From a virus, in the IMG/VR virus record IMGVR_UViG_3300046170_000041, positions 1 to 40,075 of that record: 40,075 nt of DNA; one strand, written 5' to 3'. The notes below the pieces were generated by a model. The model saw only the letters and a list, made by a program, of their open reading frames with translations. It did no database searches and had not been told where the DNA came from. Made by a program: the position numbers and the translations under genes. Below, piece after piece: positions 12,906 through 20,552 of the stretch (positions are counted from its first letter, which is position 1; every line of letters starts with the position of its first letter).

Positions 12906-14804
12906 ACAACTTACTACCAACAGACTATCAAACATTTATAGCTACTAGTAGGTATGCTAGATGGTTAGAAGAAGAGAACAGAAGAGAGACATGGGATGAA
13001 ACTGTAGGAAGATACATGTCCTTCTTAAAGAAAAGTACAGATAAAGTAGAGCCTGAAGTATGGGAAGAACTAGAAGAAGCCATACTTAATCTACAAGTTA
13101 TGCCTAGTATGAGAGCATTGATGACTGCAGGAGTTGCTGCTGAAAGAGACAACACTTGTATCTACAACTGCTCTTACTTACCTGTTGACCACATACGTGC
13201 TTTTGATGAAGCTATGTTTATCCTACTATGTGGCACAGGTGTAGGCTTTAGTGTAGAAAGACAATCAATATCTAAACTACCTGACATCCCTGCTGACATG
13301 CAGCAAAGTAATGATGTTGTATTTGTAGAAGATAGTAAAGAAGGTTGGGCAAAAGCTTTACATAAGTTATTGTCACATCTATACACAGGTGACATACCTA
13401 AGTGGGACATGTCTGCTGTACGTCCTGCAGGTGCTAGACTCAAGACCTTTGGTGGTAGAGCTAGTGGTGCACAACCTTTGATAGACTTGTTTAACTTTGT
13501 AGTAGAGAAGTTCAAAGGTGCTGCAGGTAGAAAGCTTAACTCCATTGAGTGCCATGACATCATGTGTAAGATTGGTGAGGTCGTAGTTGTAGGTGGTGTT
13601 AGACGTTCAGCTATGATAAGCTTGTCTAACCTAAGTGATGGACGTATGGCTAAAGCTAAGTCAGGTCAATGGTGGGAGAATGAAGGACAGAGAGCACTAG
13701 CTAATAACTCTGTTGCCTATACAGACAAGCCTGACATGGAAGGTTTTATGAGAGAGTGGTTGTCTCTAGTAGAATCTAAGTCAGGTGAGAGAGGTATCTT
13801 CTCAAGAGTAGCAGCAGATAAACATGTAGCTATGAATGGACGTAGAGAAACAGGACATGAGTGGGGTACTAATCCTTGTTCAGAGATAATCCTAAGACCC
13901 TACCAGTTCTGTAACTTAACTGAGGTTGTTGTACGTGCATCAGATGATAAAGAAAGTCTTAAGAAGAAAGTAAGACTAGCTACCATACTAGGTACAATAC
14001 AATCTACCTTTACTCACATGCCTTACTTACGTAAGATATGGCAGGAGAACACAGAGCAAGAGAGATTACTAGGTGTCTCACTTACAGGTATCATGGATAA
14101 CATGGTGTTATCTAAGACATTAGATAGTAAGACATGGTTAAAAGAGATGAAGGAACTAGCTATAGATACTAACATCTACTACTCTGCTATCTTAAAGATA
14201 CCACAATCAGCTGCTATCACCTGTGTCAAACCTTCAGGTACTGTCTCACAGTTAGTTGATAGTGCCTCAGGTATTCATGCTAGACATAGTGACTACTACA
14301 TTAGAACTGTACGTGGAGATAATAAAGACCCACTAACAATGTTCTTAAAAGATAGTGGTATCCCTGCTGAAGCATGTGTAATGAAGCCTGACTCTACTAC
14401 AGTGTTTAGCTTCCCTACTAAATCACCTAGTGGTTCAGTCACACGTAATGTTATGACTGCTATAGAACAGCTAGAGCTTGTGGAAACACTATGCCTTAAA
14501 CTGGTGTGAGCATAAACCTTCTGTTACTATCACAGTTAAGGATGCTGAGTGGATGGAAGTAGGAGCATGGGTATACAAGAACTTTGACATATGTTCAGGT
14601 ATTTCTTTCTTACCTCATAGTGACCACACATATGCTCAAGCACCTTATCAAGACATAACTGAGGAGGAGTATAATGACCTCAAGAAACAGATGCCTACTA
14701 AAATTGATTGGTCTGCTTTATCGTTATATGAGAAGAAAGATACTACCAACAGTAGCCAAACATTAGCATGTACTGCTGATGGTTGTGAGATAGTTGATAT
14801 CTAA
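12902..14804 (+). CDS. Class II (B12-dependent) ribonucleotide reductase, one frameshift
   Basis: The first frame (12902-14509) and a second (to 14804) join as QLELWKHYALNWCEHKP if one extra G near 14480 is removed, giving about 634 residues. Thiyl-radical and redox cysteines match the monomeric Lactobacillus-type enzyme: C90 (the C119 equivalent); C326 in NPCSEI with E328; and C337 in FCNLTEV, keeping the 11-residue spacing of C408/C419. The C-terminal CTADGC keeps the CxxxxC spacing of C731/C736. It reduces ribonucleotides using adenosylcobalamin without oxygen or a second subunit. The insertion is probably a sequencing error, because both sides are well conserved. Confidence 0.92.
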
Positions 14805-14817
14805 AGTTACAACATTA
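14798..14817 (+). promoter_or_regulatory. Putative phage promoter, copy 2 (phi6.5 position)
   Basis: The exact 13-mer CTAAAGTTACAAC (14801-14813) begins at the reductase stop codon and precedes the head-gene block by about 20 bases. Copy 3 shares the 17-mer CTAAAGTTACAACATTA with it. T7 has phi6.5 at the corresponding place. The next gene lacks a strong Shine-Dalgarno site, so its leader is very short. Confidence 0.65.
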
Positions 14818-14833
14818 GCGAAAGTTTGCATAC

Positions 14834-15019
14834 ATGAAATTACTAGGCAACGATTTTAACATTACAGATGGGTTACTTAACCATCTAAAAATGTTATACC
14901 CTAACAAACTTCCGTTAGAACAAGTGTCCCCTGAAGAACTAAGCTTTCTCAGGGGTCAACAATCTATAATACAGAAGCTTGTTGAATTACAAAACAACGA
15001 TTTTAATACAGAGGAATAG
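14834..15019 (+). CDS. Hypothetical protein at the gp6.5 position, 61 aa
   Basis: A 61-residue helical protein (ITDGLLNHLKMLYPNKLP, then VSPEELSFLRGQQSIIQKLV). It is the first gene after the putative late promoter and stands where T7 has gene 6.5. Short proteins of this pattern recur at this place in T7-like phages; their role is unknown. Only weak pairing to 16S rRNA is possible upstream of the ATG. Confidence 0.6.
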   Translation: MKLLGNDFNITDGLLNHLKMLYPNKLPLEQVSPEELSFLRGQQSIIQKLVELQNNDFNTEE

Positions 15020-15022
15020 AAG

Positions 15023-15250
15023 ATGGGTGGATTATTTGGTGGGAGAACTCCCAGACCACTCCCTACTCCTGCTCGTCCAGTTACAGCTGTAGCTAAAACT
15101 CCAGACATAGAGTTAGACGAGACAGATTTAGAGAGTACACAATTAAAGAAAAAGAAAACAGGTAAGAAAGCTTTGAGAACAGACTTAGCTATGGATACTG
15201 CAACACAGGTAGGTAGTCAGGGGTCTGGTTTACAAATACCAAAGGGGTAA
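15023..15250 (+). CDS. Small virion-type protein (gp6.7/7.3-like), 75 aa
   Basis: Gly- and Pro-rich N-terminus (MGGLFGGRTPRPLPTPARP), an acidic middle, and a basic C-terminus with KKALRTDL and the ending GSGLQIPKG. The corrected downstream gene ends in the nearly identical GSGLKIPKG after KKQLRTDL, so the two are related. T7 encodes small virion proteins gp6.7 and gp7.3 around this place, and gp7.3 also ends in a GKKSLSV..SSGGGINI-like tail. A role in tail assembly or DNA ejection is likely by position and likeness. Confidence 0.6.
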   Translation: MGGLFGGRTPRPLPTPARPVTAVAKTPDIELDETDLESTQLKKKKTGKKALRTDLAMDTATQVGSQGSGLQIPKG

Positions 15251-15254
15251 TGTT

Positions 15255-15661
15255 ATGGGAGCACCAGCAAAACCAATTAAAAAAGGTAGCTAAAAAAGTT
15301 AAGAAGGTAGTTAAGAAAGTTACTAAAGAAGTAAAAGACTTACCTAAAGATATAGAGAAAAAAGTAGTAGAGCCTTTAGAAAAGACCAGTTAAGAAGTAG
15401 TTAAGAAAGTTACTGAACCTATTAAGAAAATAGTAAGTAAACCTAAACCCAAACCTACTCCTGCTCCTGCTCCAAAACCTGAAGCTAAAACAGCTGCTCC
15501 TAGAGAACAAGGAGAAGAAGTAGAAACTGTAACAACAGGTGAAGCTAAGAAGCTAAGACGAGTACGTAAAGGTAAGAAACAATTAAGAACAGACCTTAAA
15601 ATACAACCTACAGCAGAAGTAGCTGGTAAAGGCTCTGGACTTAAACATACCAAAAGGATAA
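15255..15661 (+). CDS. T7 gp7.3-like tail assembly protein, disrupted by indels
   Basis: The ATG frame stops after 12 codons, yet protein-like sequence runs on: VAKKVKKVVKKVTKEVKDLP, then more KKVVKKVTEPIKKIV repeats, a Pro/Ala-rich linker (PKPKPTPAPAPKP), and GKKQLRTDL leading to GSGLKIPKG. Restoring it needs one fewer A near 15280, removal of an A near 15385 with a G added near 15397, and removal of a C near 15646. The Lys/Val repeats closely recall the start of T7 gp7.3 (KKVKKAVKKVTKSVKKVVK), a virion protein needed for tail assembly and adsorption. The dense small indels in low-complexity DNA point to sequencing error. Confidence 0.6.
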
Positions 15662-15665
15662 TATA

Positions 15666-15866
15666 ATGGGTGGTTTAATAGCAACTTATAATACAGGTGA
15701 AATGAAGAAGCTTATGGGTAGAGATTCTAAAGATATAGACCAGAATACCACTATGCCTTTCAATGACGAAGAGCCTGAAGAAACTGAAGCTGTCTCAGAC
15801 AGTAAATATAAAAAGAAAAAAGTTCAACTAATGCCCTTTATAGAAGGGGGTATACCTAAGGAATAA
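15666..15866 (+). CDS. Hypothetical protein upstream of portal, 66 aa
   Basis: A 66-residue protein with an acidic centre (FNDEEPEETEAVSDS) followed by a basic stretch (KYKKKKVQLMPF). No family is recognised. Its place between a gp7.3-like gene and the portal suggests a small structural or assembly protein. The ATG follows AAAAGGATAATATA; the next gene starts three bases after its stop. Confidence 0.55.
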   Translation: MGGLIATYNTGEMKKLMGRDSKDIDQNTTMPFNDEEPEETEAVSDSKYKKKKVQLMPFIEGGIPKE

Positions 15867-15869
15867 GAT

Positions 15870-17406
15870 ATGGAAATGGAAACAGGAAGTGTGGCTAAAC
15901 GTTATGGTCAACTTGAAAGTGAACGAGATACGTTCCTTGAGAGAGGACGTGAAGCTGCTAAACTAACTATACCTACTCTTTTACCAGAGGAAGGACATAG
16001 TAGTTCGTCTATATATCCTACACCTTATCAAGGTATTGGAGCAAGAGGTGTAAATAACTTAGCATCTAAATTACTACTTGCACTACTACCACCTAACAGT
16101 CCTTTCTTTCGTTTAACTATTGATGACTTTGATTTACAAGCTATAGCTGGTGATAACAGAGGTCAAGTTGAAGAAGGACTAGCACGTATTGAACGTGCAG
16201 CTATGGCAGAGATAGAGTCTAAAGCTATTAGAGTACCAGCTTTTGAAGCCCTTAAACTCCTTATAGTAACAGGTAACTCACTAGTGTACATGCCTAAAGA
16301 AGGTGGTATGAAGGTGTACAGACCTGACCGTTATGTTACTAAACGTGATACAATGGGTAACCTACTTGAGGTTATTACTAAGGAAAGTCTTAATGTCTTA
16401 AACTTACCTGAGTCAGTAAAGGTATTATTACCTGAGTCAGACTCACCTGTAAAGAACTATGACTTGTATACTAAGGTATGTCTAGTTGATAAAGGGTGGG
16501 AAGTATACCAAGAGGTAGCAGGTATAGAAGTACCTAACTCACGAGGCATGTTTAAGAAAGACCAAAACCCTTATATACCATTACGGTTCATACGTATTGA
16601 TGGTGAGGATTATGGTAGAGGTTTTATAGAAGAATACTTAGGTGACCTACGTAGTTTAGAAGCTTTAACTCAGTCTATCGTACAAGGTTCAGCTGCTTCT
16701 TCTAAGGTATTATTTCTTGTACGTCCCAATGGTACAACAAAGTCTAGTAGTCTAGCTAAAGCTCCTAATGGTGCTTTCATAGCAGGTGATGTTAATGATG
16801 TTTCAACATTACAAGTACAAAAAGCTAGTGACTTTCGTGTAGCATTAGAAACTATGAGGATGATTAACGATAGATTAAGTGCAGCCTTCTTGTTAAACAC
16901 TAGTGTACAAAGACAAGGCAGAACGTGTTACAGCAGAAGAGATACGTTTCATGGCACAAGAACTAGAGACTTCTTTAGGTGGTGTATACTCTATACTATC
17001 ACAAGAGTTTCAGTTACCCTTAATAAACTTACTACTTGATTCATTAACGAAGCAAGGTAAAATGCCACGTATGCCTAAGGATAGCATCAAGCCTACAGTA
17101 GTTACAGGTATTGAAGCACTAGGACGTGGACAAGACTTAAACAAATTAGCTACATTCTTGCAATATCTACAGCCATTAGGTCAAGAGATTATTGCTAGTG
17201 AGATGAATGTAAATGATTATATAGACAGACTAGCAGCATCATTAGGAATTGATACTTCTGGCTTAATTAAATCTGAAGAGCAGAAGATGCAAGAACAGAT
17301 GATGATGCAACAACAACAACAAGCAATGTTAGAACAACAAGCAGTAGCAGGTATGGCACAAAGTGCTGCACCTAATTTAGCAAAGGCTGCTGTAGAAGAA
17401 GGATAA
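15870..17406 (+). CDS. Portal / head-tail connector (T7 gp8-like), one frameshift
   Basis: Two frames (15870-17039 and 16903-17406) join at SVQRQAERVTAEEIRFMAQE if one extra A near 16915 is removed, giving about 512 residues (536 in T7). Gp8-type features include KRYGQLESERDTFLERGREA at the start, PYQGIGARGVNNLASKLLLA, and the C-terminal segment with Met/Gln-rich MQEQMMMQQQQQAMLEQQ. The protein forms the dodecameric portal through which DNA is packaged and leaves. The single base insertion at an AA pair next to GG looks like sequencing error. A six-residue linker region separates it from the scaffold gene. Confidence 0.92.
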
Positions 17407-17412
17407 TAATAC

Positions 17413-18162
17413 ATGGCAGATTCAATTAATACTTTTCAACCAGAAGCTCCAGAGTCTGAAGAGCACCAACAAGCTATGCTTGACAGAGAAAGAGTAGAAG
17501 AGGTAGATGAACGTCCTGAATGGCTACCTGAAAAGTTTAAAAGTCCAGAAGATATGGCTAAAGCTTACGCATCTTTAGAATCAAAGCTTGGTCAGCCTAA
17601 AGAAACTACAGAGGAAACAGACGTATCCCCTACTGAAAATCCCTCTGAAGTTGCTGAACTTCTAGATGATAGAGGTTTAGATTTCTCAGCATTCCAAGAA
17701 GAGTATGCTGATACTGGTACACTATCAGAGGAAGCTTATCAAGCTTTAGAAGAAGCAGGTTTTCCTCAGTCTATGGTAGACTCTTGGATAGCAGGACAAG
17801 ATGCTCTTGCTGAATCCACTAAACAAGGTGTATTCTCATTGACAGGTGGAGAAGAACAGTATGCTGGTATGATAAACTGGGCTTCTGAAAACTTACCTGA
17901 ACATGAGATAGATGCCTTTAACGCAACAATGAATACGCAAGATAAAAATATGATTGAACTTGCTGTTCAAGGGATGTTTGCACGTTATCGTTCTGAAGCA
18001 GAACCAAACCTTATACAAGGTACTAATAGTTCTGGAGCTTCAGGTGGGAAATTTGAAAGTACAGCACAAATGACTGCTGCAATGGCAGACCCTAGATACG
18101 CAAATGACCCTGCCTACAGACAAGAGGTAGCTAATAAGTTAGCAAGGTCAAGTCTGTTCTAA
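17413..18162 (+). CDS. Scaffolding protein (T7 gp9-like)
   Basis: 249 residues, very acidic, between portal and capsid as in T7 (gp9 has 307). The N-terminus carries the segment PEWLPEKFKSPEDMAKAYAS typical of these proteins. The C-terminal part (about 165-249) is helical and ends with basic residues (EVANKLARSSLF), the region that contacts capsid subunits in related phages. It would guide prohead assembly and then leave. Hairpins follow in the gap before the capsid gene. Confidence 0.9.
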   Translation: MADSINTFQPEAPESEEHQQAMLDRERVEEVDERPEWLPEKFKSPEDMAKAYASLESKLGQPKETTEETDVSPTENPSEVAELLDDRGLDFSAFQEEYADTGTLSEEAYQALEEAGFPQSMVDSWIAGQDALAESTKQGVFSLTGGEEQYAGMINWASENLPEHEIDAFNATMNTQDKNMIELAVQGMFARYRSEAEPNLIQGTNSSGASGGKFESTAQMTAAMADPRYANDPAYRQEVANKLARSSLF

Positions 18163-18178
18163 TATTGTTGTTCAGGTT

Positions 18179-18194
18179 GGGGGAGTATTCCCCC
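18179..18194 (+). terminator. GC hairpin after scaffold gene
   Basis: GGGGGA and TCCCCC form a perfect 6-bp stem with loop GTAT, followed by TTCCTTTT. It looks like a weak intrinsic terminator or an mRNA 3' end stabiliser 17 bases after the scaffold stop. Partial termination or processing here would separate scaffold from capsid expression. Confidence 0.5.
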
Positions 18195-18196
18195 TT

Positions 18197-18234
18197 CCTT
18201 TTAAGTACACGATTAACTTGGTGTATTTAAAAGG
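18197..18234 (+). promoter_or_regulatory. 14-bp hairpin between scaffold and capsid genes
   Basis: CCTTTTAAGTACAC pairs with GTGTATTTAAAAGG around a 10-base loop, with a single G-U pair. It directly follows the GC hairpin and lies about 140 bases before the capsid start. A long perfect stem could be an RNase III processing site, as T7 uses between genes, or could protect the capsid mRNA. Function is inferred from structure and place. Confidence 0.55.
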
Positions 18235-18260
18235 AACTGATATCATTCCTACACACTAAG

Positions 18261-18277
18261 CTAAAGACAAACGATTA
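18261..18277 (+). promoter_or_regulatory. Degenerate promoter-like sequence (phi10 position)
   Basis: CTAAAGACAAACGATTA shares CTAAAG and the closing ATTA, 12 of 17 positions in all, with promoter copies 2 and 3. It lies about 95 bases before the capsid gene, where T7 has its strong phi10. The central bases differ, so this is only a weak candidate. The rest of the 210-base gap holds the two hairpins and a GAGAAAGG string, with no gene. Confidence 0.25.
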
Positions 18278-18372
18278 CCCCTGACCCCTTGCGAGGGACA
18301 ATCTTGGAGAAAGGATGTAGAAATGCTGAGTGTAATTTCAACTCAACTTAACTACTAAGAGGTAATTAAAAA

Positions 18373-19488
18373 ATGGCACAAGCTGCTTCAAACCCTGCTT
18401 ACACCGTAAGCTTTCAGGGTCAAACTAATAATACAGGTGACGTTAGAGACCTGTTCCTCAAGCTATATGCTGGGGAAGTCCTAACTGCATTTGAAGAAAA
18501 GAAAGTCCTAATGGACAAAGTGAGAACTCGTACAATTAGTAAGGGTAAATCTGCATCATTTCCTATGACAGGTAGAGCATCAGCTGAATACCTAACCCCT
18601 GGGAATGAGATTACAGGTGGCAACATCAGAGCTAGTGAGAGAATTGTAACTATTGATGACTTGCTCATCTCTAGTCAGTTCATTGCTAACATTGATGAGG
18701 CTATGAATCATTACGATGTAAGAAGCATCTACTCTAAAGAAGCTGGTATTGCATTGGCTAATGAAGCTGATAGAAACGTTGCAAGAATGTTAACCAAAGC
18801 TGCATTATCAACTAATGCAACTAGAGCAGCAGGTCTTGTTCAAGGATATAAAGACTTTGCTGAAGAAGACTTTACTGATAACGTAACTATTGGTACTGCT
18901 ACTGCAGATTCTATAGACCCTGCTAAACTAGCTAAAGCTATCTTTGATGCAAAGAAAGAGTTTGATATCAAGAACGTTGACCATAGCAGTGCTGTGGTGG
19001 CTCTTGCTCCAGACCAGTACTACGCATTACTAGATGTTTCAGACGGTTCAAAGCTAACTTATATGAATAAAGACTTTGGTGGTAACGGTAATCTTGCAGG
19101 AGCTACTGTTCCTATGATTGCTGGAATGCCTGTCATTATGTCTAACCATGCTAAAGTATCTAACCTATATGTAAACTTTACTACAGGTGATGCTGATGAA
19201 GGTAAGACTTCTGACAATGCTCCACTAGCTAACACTGCTGGTTCAGGTAGAACTACTCACTATGACTTACCAACTGCTGCTGTAGATGGTGCAGACATGG
19301 TGGCTATTGCTTCTAAGATGAGAGGCTTTATCTTTACACCTGAAGCTGTAGCTACTGTTAAGCTACTAGACTTAGGTATGGAATCAGAGTACCAAATCAA
19401 TAGACAAGGTACACTAATGGTAGCCAAGTATGCAATGGGACATAACGTATTACGTCCTGCTGCTTGTATTGGATTACTTGAAGTTTAA
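18373..19488 (+). CDS. Major capsid protein (T7 gp10A-like)
   Basis: 371 residues (345 in T7 10A), preceded by a well-isolated leader and AAGAGGTAA. The N-terminal segment GDVRDLFLKLYAGEVLTAFE, with KVRTRTISKGKSASFPMTGR, is characteristic of T7-type capsid proteins. The C-terminus has LMVAKYAMGHNVLRPAACIG, also typical. It builds the icosahedral head with the HK97 fold. Codon use and the flanking signals (hairpins before, a strong terminator right after) fit the most highly expressed phage gene. No frameshifted longer form like T7 10B is evident. Confidence 0.95.
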   Translation: MAQAASNPAYTVSFQGQTNNTGDVRDLFLKLYAGEVLTAFEEKKVLMDKVRTRTISKGKSASFPMTGRASAEYLTPGNEITGGNIRASERIVTIDDLLISSQFIANIDEAMNHYDVRSIYSKEAGIALANEADRNVARMLTKAALSTNATRAAGLVQGYKDFAEEDFTDNVTIGTATADSIDPAKLAKAIFDAKKEFDIKNVDHSSAVVALAPDQYYALLDVSDGSKLTYMNKDFGGNGNLAGATVPMIAGMPVIMSNHAKVSNLYVNFTTGDADEGKTSDNAPLANTAGSGRTTHYDLPTAAVDGADMVAIASKMRGFIFTPEAVATVKLLDLGMESEYQINRQGTLMVAKYAMGHNVLRPAACIGLLEV

Positions 19489-19498
19489 TTATAATAAC

Positions 19499-19531
19499 AG
19501 GGAGAGGTTTCTAGAGCCTCTCTCTATTTTT
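19499..19531 (+). terminator. Rho-independent terminator after capsid (T-phi position)
   Basis: AGGGAGAGG (19499-19507) pairs with CCTCTCTCT (19517-19525), nine pairs with one G-U, around a 9-base loop, and is followed by ATTTTTATT. This is the clearest intrinsic terminator in the window. It stands 10 bases after the capsid stop, exactly where T7 keeps T-phi, and would boost capsid over tail transcripts. Confidence 0.85.
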
Positions 19532-19544
19532 ATTGGAGTGTATT

Positions 19545-19703
19545 ATGCCAGAAGTAGGTGGAAAGAAATATAAGTATACTAAAGAAGGTGTAGCTAAAGC
19601 TAAAAAAGAAGCCAAAGAAACTGGTAAGAAGATGTCCTTTGGTGGTAAACCTAAGAAACAAGTAGCTGCTATAATGGCTAAGTATGGAAAGAAAAAGAAA
19701 TGA
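19545..19703 (+). CDS. Small Lys-rich protein, 52 aa
   Basis: A 52-residue strongly basic protein starting MPEVGGKKYKYTKEGVAKA and ending in AKYGKKKK. Very similar short Lys-rich proteins recur near capsid and tail genes of marine phages; none has a known role, although DNA binding in the virion is plausible from charge. TGGAG precedes the ATG. It overlaps the next gene (ATGA at 19700). Confidence 0.6.
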   Translation: MPEVGGKKYKYTKEGVAKAKKEAKETGKKMSFGGKPKKQVAAIMAKYGKKKK

Positions 19704-19958
19704 GTATAGAGTATAGGGGAGAAACCTTTAGTGGTTTACGCATACCTAAACGTACTCCAAGTCATTCAACAAAGTCACATGCTGTATTAATAGGAACTCA
19801 AGACAAGCCTAAGATGATTAGGTTTGGTGAACAAGGTGCTAAGACTAATCAAAACCCAAAAACAACGTAAAGCTTTTAAAGATAGACATAGAAAGAATAT
19901 TAAAAAGGGTGAGACATCTGCAGCTTACTGGGCTAATAAAACTAAATGGAAAGCATAG
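19700..19958 (+). CDS. DUF6321-like small basic protein, one frameshift
   Basis: The ATG frame (MSIEYRGETFSGLRIPKRTP, then a KMIRFGEQGAKTNQ segment) stops at about 19868. The next frame continues KQRKAFKDRHRKNIKKGETS with AAYWANKTKW to the stop at 19956-19958. A net gain of one base in the A/C runs at about 19850-19865 explains the break. The joined pattern, IRFGEQGA then RKAF..RH.KNI..G..SAAYWANK.KW, matches a short conserved phage family that I recall as DUF6321, of unknown function. Probably a virion or DNA-associated protein of about 85 residues. Confidence 0.55.
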
Positions 19959-19967
19959 GAGAATGCA

Positions 19968-20552
19968 ATGGCAGGAACAACACAACTAGATGCAGTCAAT
20001 ACTATGTTATCTGCTATTGGAGAAGCACCAGTAAGTAGTCTGTCATCTGGATTGATAGAAGCAGAGATAGCTGAAACAATATTAAACACAATAGACAGAG
20101 AAGTACAATCTATGGGTTGGCACTTCAACAAAGAATTAAACAAAAGCTTTGCTCAAAGTACAGATGGTGAAATAATTCTACCTAATAATATATTAAGAGC
20201 AGATGCTACACTTGCACCACAGAGTCCTGACTTAGTACAACGTGGTTTAAAGATGTATGACAAGAAGAACCACACGTTTAACATAGGGACTAATACATAT
20301 TTAGATGTAATAGTACAGTTAGACTTTGATGACTTACCTGAGGTAGCTAAGAGATATATCGTACTACGTGCTACTAGAGTCTTCCAAGACAGGGTAGTAG
20401 GTTCAGGTACATTACATGAATTTCAACTAAGAGATGAGCAGAGTGCATTACTACAATTAAAAGAGTTTGACCAAATAACAGAAGATAACAATATCTTTGA
20501 CAATTATGACACATATGCTATCATCGACAGACAGGGACGGAGAACACTTTAA
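19968..20552 (+). CDS. Tail tubular protein A (T7 gp11-like)
   Basis: 194 residues (196 in T7). The N-terminus TQLDAVNTMLSAIGEAPVSS is the signature of the gp11 family, with the later LPEVAKRYIVLRATRVFQDR helix also typical. It forms the gatekeeper ring below the portal and joins it to the nozzle (gp12). Its stop TAA shares a base with the next ATG (20552), as usual for the gp11-gp12 pair. GGAGAA precedes its start. Confidence 0.92.
   Translation: MAGTTQLDAVNTMLSAIGEAPVSSLSSGLIEAEIAETILNTIDREVQSMGWHFNKELNKSFAQSTDGEIILPNNILRADATLAPQSPDLVQRGLKMYDKKNHTFNIGTNTYLDVIVQLDFDDLPEVAKRYIVLRATRVFQDRVVGSGTLHEFQLRDEQSALLQLKEFDQITEDNNIFDNYDTYAIIDRQGRRTL

Noticed and set aside
15255-15661. True pseudogene in place of the gp7.3-like gene
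   Set aside because: Several compensating small indels in A/G-rich DNA, together with a perfectly kept C-terminal tail after correction, fit sequencing error better than decay.
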